Positions 59,469 through 64,000 of a DNA stretch of 64,000 nt are shown in pieces. This stretch comes from Flemingiibacterium sp045635785 (GTDB lineage Bacteria > Bacillota > Clostridia > Oscillospirales > CAG-272), in the NCBI GenBank assembly GCA_045635785.1, contig JAZTWJ010000107.1:17566-81565 (forward strand), read 5' to 3'. Position 1 is the stretch's first letter. Each line of letters opens with the position of its first letter. The position numbers were made by a program, and so were the translations under genes. The notes under the pieces are model-generated. The model was not told the DNA's origin and did no database searches. It was given only the letters and a program-made list of their open reading frames with translations.

Positions 59469-60497
59469 ATGAAAACCGTCACCCTCGGCTCCACCGGTAT
59501 CCAAAGCCCGCAAAACGCCTTCGGCGCACTTCCCATTCAACGGGATGATACGGATACTGCCGTAAGGCTGCTCCGACAAGCATATGAAGGCGGCATGACT
59601 TTCTTTGACACCGCCCGCGCCTATTCGGACAGCGAATACAAGGTGGGGCTCGCCCTTTGTGACGTGCGCGAGCATATCACCATTGCCACGAAAACAGGGG
59701 CAAAGGATGTGGAAACCTTAAAGAAGCACATTCATACCTCACTGGAATTATTAAAAACCGACCATGTGGATATTTATCAGCTGCATTGTGCCGACGTCTG
59801 CTACAAACCGGGCGATGACACGGGAATTTATGAGTGCATGGAGGATTTGAAACGCCAGGGAATGATCCGCCACATCGGCATCACCTGTCACAAGATTGGC
59901 GTGGCGGAGGAGTGTGTCCGCTCGGGGCTTTACGAAACCATGCAATTTCCTCTTAGCTATCTTTCCGGCGAGCGGGAAATCGCACTGACAAAGCTCTGCG
60001 CCGAGAAAAATGTGGGATTTATTGCAATGAAAGCGCTCGCCGGCGGTTTGATTACCGATTTTCGCGCCGCGTATGCGTTCCTTTCGCAGTTTGATAATGT
60101 GCTGCCCATCTGGGGCATTCAGCGTGCAACGGAGCTCGGTCAATGGCTGTCGCTATTCGCAGACGAGCCGCAGCTTGACGATGCGATGATGGCAAAAATC
60201 GCCGCCGATAAGGAGGAGCTTGGCGCAAGCTTCTGCCGCGGATGCGGCTACTGTATGCCCTGCCCGCAGAATATCACCATCTGGCAATGCGCGCGCATTT
60301 CGCTGATGCTCCGCCGTGCGCCCTCGGAGGCATGGTTAAACGAGCATTGGCAGGAAGAAATGAAGCGCGCGGAAACCTGCATTGGGTGCGGTGCCTGTGC
60401 AAAGCGCTGTCCCTATGAGCTGGACACTCCTGCACTGCTCCGTCGAAACTGCGAGGATTACCGTGCGGTGCTGGCAGGCAATGTTCGCGTTAAATAA
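59469..60497 (+). CDS. Aldo/keto reductase with two 4Fe-4S cluster sites
   Basis: 342 residues, ATG 59469 after AAGGAG. The barrel has the catalytic residues of the family: Asp and Tyr in FFDTARAYSDSE, Lys in IATKTGAK and His in YQLHCADV. The C-terminal 100 residues carry two ferredoxin-like cysteine sets, CRGCGYCMPCPQNI and CIGCGACAKRCPYELDTP. Such proteins are common in anaerobes and probably couple carbonyl reduction to iron-sulfur electron transfer; substrate unknown. It is transcribed alone, from a consensus promoter to the hairpin at 60527-60557. Confidence 0.92.
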   Translation: MKTVTLGSTGIQSPQNAFGALPIQRDDTDTAVRLLRQAYEGGMTFFDTARAYSDSEYKVGLALCDVREHITIATKTGAKDVETLKKHIHTSLELLKTDHVDIYQLHCADVCYKPGDDTGIYECMEDLKRQGMIRHIGITCHKIGVAEECVRSGLYETMQFPLSYLSGEREIALTKLCAEKNVGFIAMKALAGGLITDFRAAYAFLSQFDNVLPIWGIQRATELGQWLSLFADEPQLDDAMMAKIAADKEELGASFCRGCGYCMPCPQNITIWQCARISLMLRRAPSEAWLNEHWQEEMKRAETCIGCGACAKRCPYELDTPALLRRNCEDYRAVLAGNVRVK

Positions 60498-60526
60498 AGC
60501 CTTTTGATTTCATCTAAAGTATAAGA

Positions 60527-60557
60527 AAACCGCATCCCATCGGGATGCGGTTTGTTT
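60527..60557. terminator. Bidirectional terminator between the reductase and putP genes
   Basis: AAACCGCATCCC (60527-60538) and GGGATGCGGTTT (60542-60553), then GTTTT on the plus strand. Confidence 0.88.
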
Positions 60558-60566
60558 TATGAGAGA

Positions 60567-62090
60567 TTATTTGCCTGCAACAACGAACTCGAAATCCTTC
60601 TTGATTTCTTCGGAAGGCTCCGGTGTCAGAAGCGAAGCTACAACAATTGCCACAGAGGAGAGCAGGAATGCGGGTGCCAGCTCGTATACGGCAAAGATGC
60701 CGCCGAGGGGTGCGATGAAGAAGTTCCACACAATGGCAACCACGCCGCCCGTGATCATGCCCGCGATGGCACCTTGATAAGTAGTGCGCTTCCAGAACAG
60801 CGAGAAGAGCATCAGAGGACCGAAGGTTGCGCCAAGTCCCGCCCATGCAAAGTCAACGATGGAGAAGATGACCTGGTTTCCGCCGGTTGCGACAAGCATA
60901 GCAAGCAGCATGATCACAACGAGGATGATGCGGGTGAAGACCATAACCTGCTTATCCGTAGCATTCTTCTTGAATACGCCGTGGTATACATTCTCGGCAA
61001 TGGCAGAAGCGGAGATGAGCAGATAGGAGTCGGAGGAGCTGATCGCCGCCGCAAGAATACCTGCACATACAAGACCTGCAAGAAGTGCGGGCAGCATGCT
61101 GGTGGTGAGCAGAATGAAGACATTCTCTGCGTCAGCCTGTGCGAGGAATGCTTCGGGATACAGCGCACGACCGATAAAGCCGATGCAGATCGCCGCAAGC
61201 AGGGAGATCACAACCCAAACGGTTGCCACGCGGCGAGAGAGCGTCAGCTCTTTCTCATCGCGGATTGCCATGAAGCGCAAAAGAACCTGCGGCATACCAA
61301 AGTAACCAAGGCCCCATACAAGACCGGAGAGAATGGTGACAAAGCCGATGGACTGCGGCTCCGCGAATACAACGGCGCCGTCCACCACGGTGGGATTAGC
61401 CGAATCAAAGAGGCTGAGGTAGCCGGGGATATCCTTGGAGTTTTCAATAACCGCACTAACACCGCCTGCCTGTACAACGCCGAGGGTGAGTACGCATACC
61501 AGCGCGATCACCATGACGATCGCCTGCATGAAGTCAGAAATGGATTCACCGAGGAAGCCGCCGAGGAAGGTGTACGCCAATACAAATACGGCGGAAATAA
61601 CGACCATTGCCTCGTAGGGAGCATCAAACAGACGGGAGAACAGCTTTCCGCAAGCCATCAGACAGGAGCCTGCGTAAGGAGTAAAGAATACAATGATGAG
61701 CAGAGATGCAATAATCAGCAGCACCTTGCTCTTTTCATGGTAACGCTTGGAGAAAAAGTCGGGAATGGTGATAGCACCGATGCGCTCGGAATAGCGGCGC
61801 AGACGCTTACTGGTGATCAGCCAGTTGAGGTATGTACCTAAAGCAAGACCGATGGCAGTCCAGCCTGCGCTGGCAAAGCCGCTCCAATAAGCAAGACCGG
61901 GCAGACCCATGAGCAGCCAGCCGGACATATCGGATGCTTCCGCGCTCATTGCGGAGACCCAAGGACCGAGCGTTCTTCCGCCGAGGAAGTAAGCTTCGGT
62001 ATTCTTGTTGGCGCGTTTTGCGCACCAAATTCCGATCGCGATGACCGCCGCCATATAGACGATGATCGAAATCAGATAGTAAATGTTCAT
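60567..62090 (-). CDS. putP: Sodium/proline symporter
   Basis: 507 residues with about 13 hydrophobic segments, the length of the family. ATG 62090 follows AAAGGA. Typical SSS-family stretches are YFLGGRTLGPWVSAMSAEAS near the start, SDMSGWLLMGLPG, GLGYFGMPQVLLRFMAIRD and AAAISSSDSYLLISASAIAE. It imports proline with sodium. It has its own consensus promoter and stands alone; proline is a common energy source and osmoprotectant for anaerobic Clostridia. Confidence 0.93.
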   Translation of the reverse strand: MNIYYLISIIVYMAAVIAIGIWCAKRANKNTEAYFLGGRTLGPWVSAMSAEASDMSGWLLMGLPGLAYWSGFASAGWTAIGLALGTYLNWLITSKRLRRYSERIGAITIPDFFSKRYHEKSKVLLIIASLLIIVFFTPYAGSCLMACGKLFSRLFDAPYEAMVVISAVFVLAYTFLGGFLGESISDFMQAIVMVIALVCVLTLGVVQAGGVSAVIENSKDIPGYLSLFDSANPTVVDGAVVFAEPQSIGFVTILSGLVWGLGYFGMPQVLLRFMAIRDEKELTLSRRVATVWVVISLLAAICIGFIGRALYPEAFLAQADAENVFILLTTSMLPALLAGLVCAGILAAAISSSDSYLLISASAIAENVYHGVFKKNATDKQVMVFTRIILVVIMLLAMLVATGGNQVIFSIVDFAWAGLGATFGPLMLFSLFWKRTTYQGAIAGMITGGVVAIVWNFFIAPLGGIFAVYELAPAFLLSSVAIVVASLLTPEPSEEIKKDFEFVVAGK

Positions 62091-62124
62091 AACGGATTCC
62101 TTTCTTCAATAAAGATTACTTACA

Positions 62125-62153
62125 ATTATAGCACAACTTTTTAATATTGTCAA
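62125..62153 (-). promoter_or_regulatory. Consensus promoter of putP
   Basis: Minus strand TTGACA (62148-62153), 17 bases ending TGC, TATAAT (62125-62130). Confidence 0.88.
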
Positions 62154-62220
62154 TTACTAAAGTGAAGAAATTTGTATTTCGTAGGATTTTTTGGATAAAA
62201 TCGGCGAAAATTTCGCCGAA

Positions 62221-62257
62221 AAAAAGCCATCCGCATCAAATCGGCGGATGGCTTTTT
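62221..62257 (-). terminator. Terminator of the decarboxylase-family gene
   Basis: AAAAAGCCATCCGC (62221-62234) and GCGGATGGCTTTTT (62244-62257). On the minus strand TTTTTTT follows the stem. Confidence 0.88.
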
Positions 62258-62294
62258 ATAGGATCGGCTTTACTCATTTATCCGACAACGGGAT

Positions 62295-63617
62295 TCATTC
62301 TTCCCTTTTCACCACAAGACAGCTTGTAATGCCGTAATAGGCAAAGCAAGCAAGGGCGCCGTCGTCGATTCGTTCGCCCGATACCACGATCGGAACTGCG
62401 GGCGGACATCCCACCGTCGCTGATGCAAGCACGCATCCCTTTGCCTTGTCCGCAGGTACGGTCATGGCAGGTGAAAGCATGGCTTCCCTTACGGACATCA
62501 CCCCTTCGGGTCGGGAAAAGGTGGGCGGCGCATCGGATATCGCCGCGCGGATCTCAATGTCGGCAAATGTTTCCGCAAGACGCGGCAGTGCCGCCTCCGA
62601 ATCGGGCGAAGGCATCAGTACAAGATAATCGGGATCGGCAAATTCACATTCGATGCCGCGTTTTCGAAGCTCGCTTGCCAGCGCAGTTCCCGTATAGCCG
62701 CTTTTTTTCGCTTCGAAGGTGAGCTTCATGGGCTCGTCTCCGCAAAGATGCCACCCTCCGTCAGAAAGTGTTTGACGAAGCGCTTGCAAGCGTTCTGCGA
62801 CCGATGTCAGTCGCGCGGGATATTCCGACGCGAGCAGGGCGTTCAGCGCATCCAACGATTGCAAGGTCAGATAGGACGGGCTGGTGGAGCCAAAGAGTGC
62901 CAGAGCTGATTTTGCATGTTGGGCAAAGGCATCGGGAAGCCTCTCCGAGAGATGCAAATACGCCGCCCCCGTCAGCGCAGGCAATGTTTTGTGCGCCGAA
63001 TCGCAGCACAGGTCCGCGCCGAGGTCCATGGGATGCATCGACTTCGGAAGAAACTTCAAATAGCCGCCGTGGGCATTGTCCACAAGCAGAAGCGCGCCAT
63101 GCCGATGGCACACATCGGAAATGGCTTGGATATCCGCCATATTGCCTAAATAATCGGGGCTTGTCAAATATACCGCATCCGCAGGAGCTTCAAGCAGCAA
63201 GCGATTCACCTCTTCCGCCGCAGGGCGGCAGGAAAGATAGCTTTCATCCGTGAAAATCCACCGCACCTCGGCATCAAGCAGCGCGGCAGCGGACAAAAAG
63301 GCTTTGTGCGCATTGCGTCCCGCAAGGATACGCGCACGTCCACCCGCATGCTGTGTTACAAGCTGCAGCATGGCACGGATGCAGAGAGATGAGCCCTCTG
63401 TCGAATAGAAGGTGGGACATCCGAACACCGCAGAGGCATTCCGCTCACTTTCGGCGATGATGCCATCCGCCTCAAAAAGGCTGTCCGCACCGGCAATTTC
63501 CGTAATATCAAGCGCCTCAAAGCCGAGCAAATTCTGACCTTTGTGGCCGGGCATGTGCATCCGAAGCGTATCCGATGCGGCGTATCGCTCGACAAAATCG
63601 CAGATCGGGGTTGTCAT
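62295..63617 (-). CDS. Orn/Lys/Arg decarboxylase-family PLP enzyme
   Basis: 440 residues from ATG 63617. This is the short Gram-positive form. RMHMPGHKGQ opens the PLP domain; the cofactor Lys is in CCDSAHKTLPALTGAAYLH, with DNAHGG before it. The C-terminal domain has CVLASATVGCPPAVPIVVSGE. Relatives include SpeA-type arginine decarboxylase and YaaO, so it may make agmatine or cadaverine. Its start overlaps the stop of the SCIFF maturase by four bases, so the two are translated together. This coupling is seen in Clostridia, but I know no functional reason for it. Confidence 0.9.
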   Translation of the reverse strand: MTTPICDFVERYAASDTLRMHMPGHKGQNLLGFEALDITEIAGADSLFEADGIIAESERNASAVFGCPTFYSTEGSSLCIRAMLQLVTQHAGGRARILAGRNAHKAFLSAAALLDAEVRWIFTDESYLSCRPAAEEVNRLLLEAPADAVYLTSPDYLGNMADIQAISDVCHRHGALLLVDNAHGGYLKFLPKSMHPMDLGADLCCDSAHKTLPALTGAAYLHLSERLPDAFAQHAKSALALFGSTSPSYLTLQSLDALNALLASEYPARLTSVAERLQALRQTLSDGGWHLCGDEPMKLTFEAKKSGYTGTALASELRKRGIECEFADPDYLVLMPSPDSEAALPRLAETFADIEIRAAISDAPPTFSRPEGVMSVREAMLSPAMTVPADKAKGCVLASATVGCPPAVPIVVSGERIDDGALACFAYYGITSCLVVKREE

Positions 63618-64000
63618 TCTTCGTCGCCCAACTCTCTGTGGCAGGCAACCATGATCGCGCACTCCATGCGCTTTTTGAACAGCTCGCAGCCCGCCTTGTA
63701 GACGCCCTTCACCGAACCGGTGGCATGATATGCGTTCGCCGCGCAGCCACCCGAGCAGTAGAGCTTCGCCCAGCAATCGCGGCATTCCTCACGGGCATAC
63801 ACATTGCAGGCGCGGAATTCATTCTGTATTTCACTATTGTTCACGCCACTGAAAATGTCGCCGAGCTTGAACTTATCATCGCCCACAAATTGGTGACAGG
63901 GATACAGGTCGCCCCAAGGAGTGACCGCCATATATTCGGTGCCGCTTCCGCAGCCGGAGATGCGCTTGTAAATGCACGGTCCGCCCGTCAAATCGATCAT
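63614..64000 (-). CDS. SCIFF peptide maturase (radical SAM, SPASM), C-terminal part
   Basis: 128 residues of the C-terminus are visible; the frame continues beyond base 64000. The auxiliary cluster cysteines are in PCIYKRISGCGSG, LYPCHQFVG and CRDCWAKLYCSGGCAANAY, followed by GCELFKKRMECAIMVACH. This is the C-terminal SPASM part of the enzyme that builds thioether links in the Six-Cys-in-Forty-Five peptide, a marker of Clostridia. The precursor peptide gene is usually just upstream and would lie outside the window. Confidence 0.92.
   Translation of the reverse strand: MIDLTGGPCIYKRISGCGSGTEYMAVTPWGDLYPCHQFVGDDKFKLGDIFSGVNNSEIQNEFRACNVYAREECRDCWAKLYCSGGCAANAYHATGSVKGVYKAGCELFKKRMECAIMVACHRELGDEE

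Noticed and set aside
60552..61841. Long plus-strand open frame opposite putP
   Set aside because: Very hydrophilic, Cys/His/Asp-rich translation typical of the reverse of a membrane protein gene.

Overview
The window looks like a chromosomal piece of an anaerobic, endospore-forming Clostridia member of roughly 50% GC. Supporting signs are a GerA/SpoVAF-type germination protein, an alpha/beta small acid-soluble spore protein, an intact SpoIIQ-like M23 endopeptidase, a SCIFF-peptide maturase, clostridial DUF3048 and DUF6320 proteins, and oxygen-sensitive radical-SAM and corrinoid enzymes. I saw no phage, insertion sequence or CRISPR array. The exact lineage cannot be fixed from sequence reading alone.

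Layout. 0-9 kb: the end of a germination gene, a DUF3048 lipoprotein, small unknown genes, and a minus-strand run of fabV, an acyltransferase of the condensation fold, a DUF6320 membrane protein, an AraD-like protein without its catalytic residues, and a cyclophilin. 9-15 kb: a compact aromatic amino acid operon (aroF, pheA, aroB, an aroE-aroK fusion, aroA) with 4-base overlaps. 15-21.7 kb: an esterase, an OmpR-type regulator, a three-domain secreted protein ending in a chagasin-like inhibitor, pgi and small proteins.

21.9-34.8 kb is the most distinctive part. It holds a DUF1593 hydrolase, a Cys-type sulfatase, a divergently transcribed UroD-type methyltransferase, a corrinoid protein, four more UroD-type methyltransferases, a DUF2284 protein, an ASKHA/2Fe-2S corrinoid activator and, convergently, an anaerobic sulfatase maturase. 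A sixth UroD-type methyltransferase lies at 45.9 kb in an operon with an M14 peptidase. Together they look like a corrinoid-dependent demethylation system that may act on a sulfated and methylated substrate. The substrate and the final methyl acceptor are not visible here.

34.8-38.9 kb: a permease, a fused glycosyltransferase/pyruvyltransferase, a candidate free-standing hairpin RNA of about 70 nt with its own promoter and terminator, and two tRNA genes. 39-43 kb: a PTS operon (glucose-type EIICBA, HPr, EI) with a terminator in its leader. 47-53 kb: a histidine kinase, a PDZ membrane protein, DUF1653, and an ogt-HAD-radical SAM operon. 52.7-56 kb: two tandem-duplicated solute-binding lipoproteins whose promoters carry palindromes over the -35 box. 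56-64 kb: an ABC exporter of the FtsX type, a ferredoxin-like aldo/keto reductase, PutP, an Orn/Lys/Arg decarboxylase-family protein and the C-terminal part of the SCIFF maturase.
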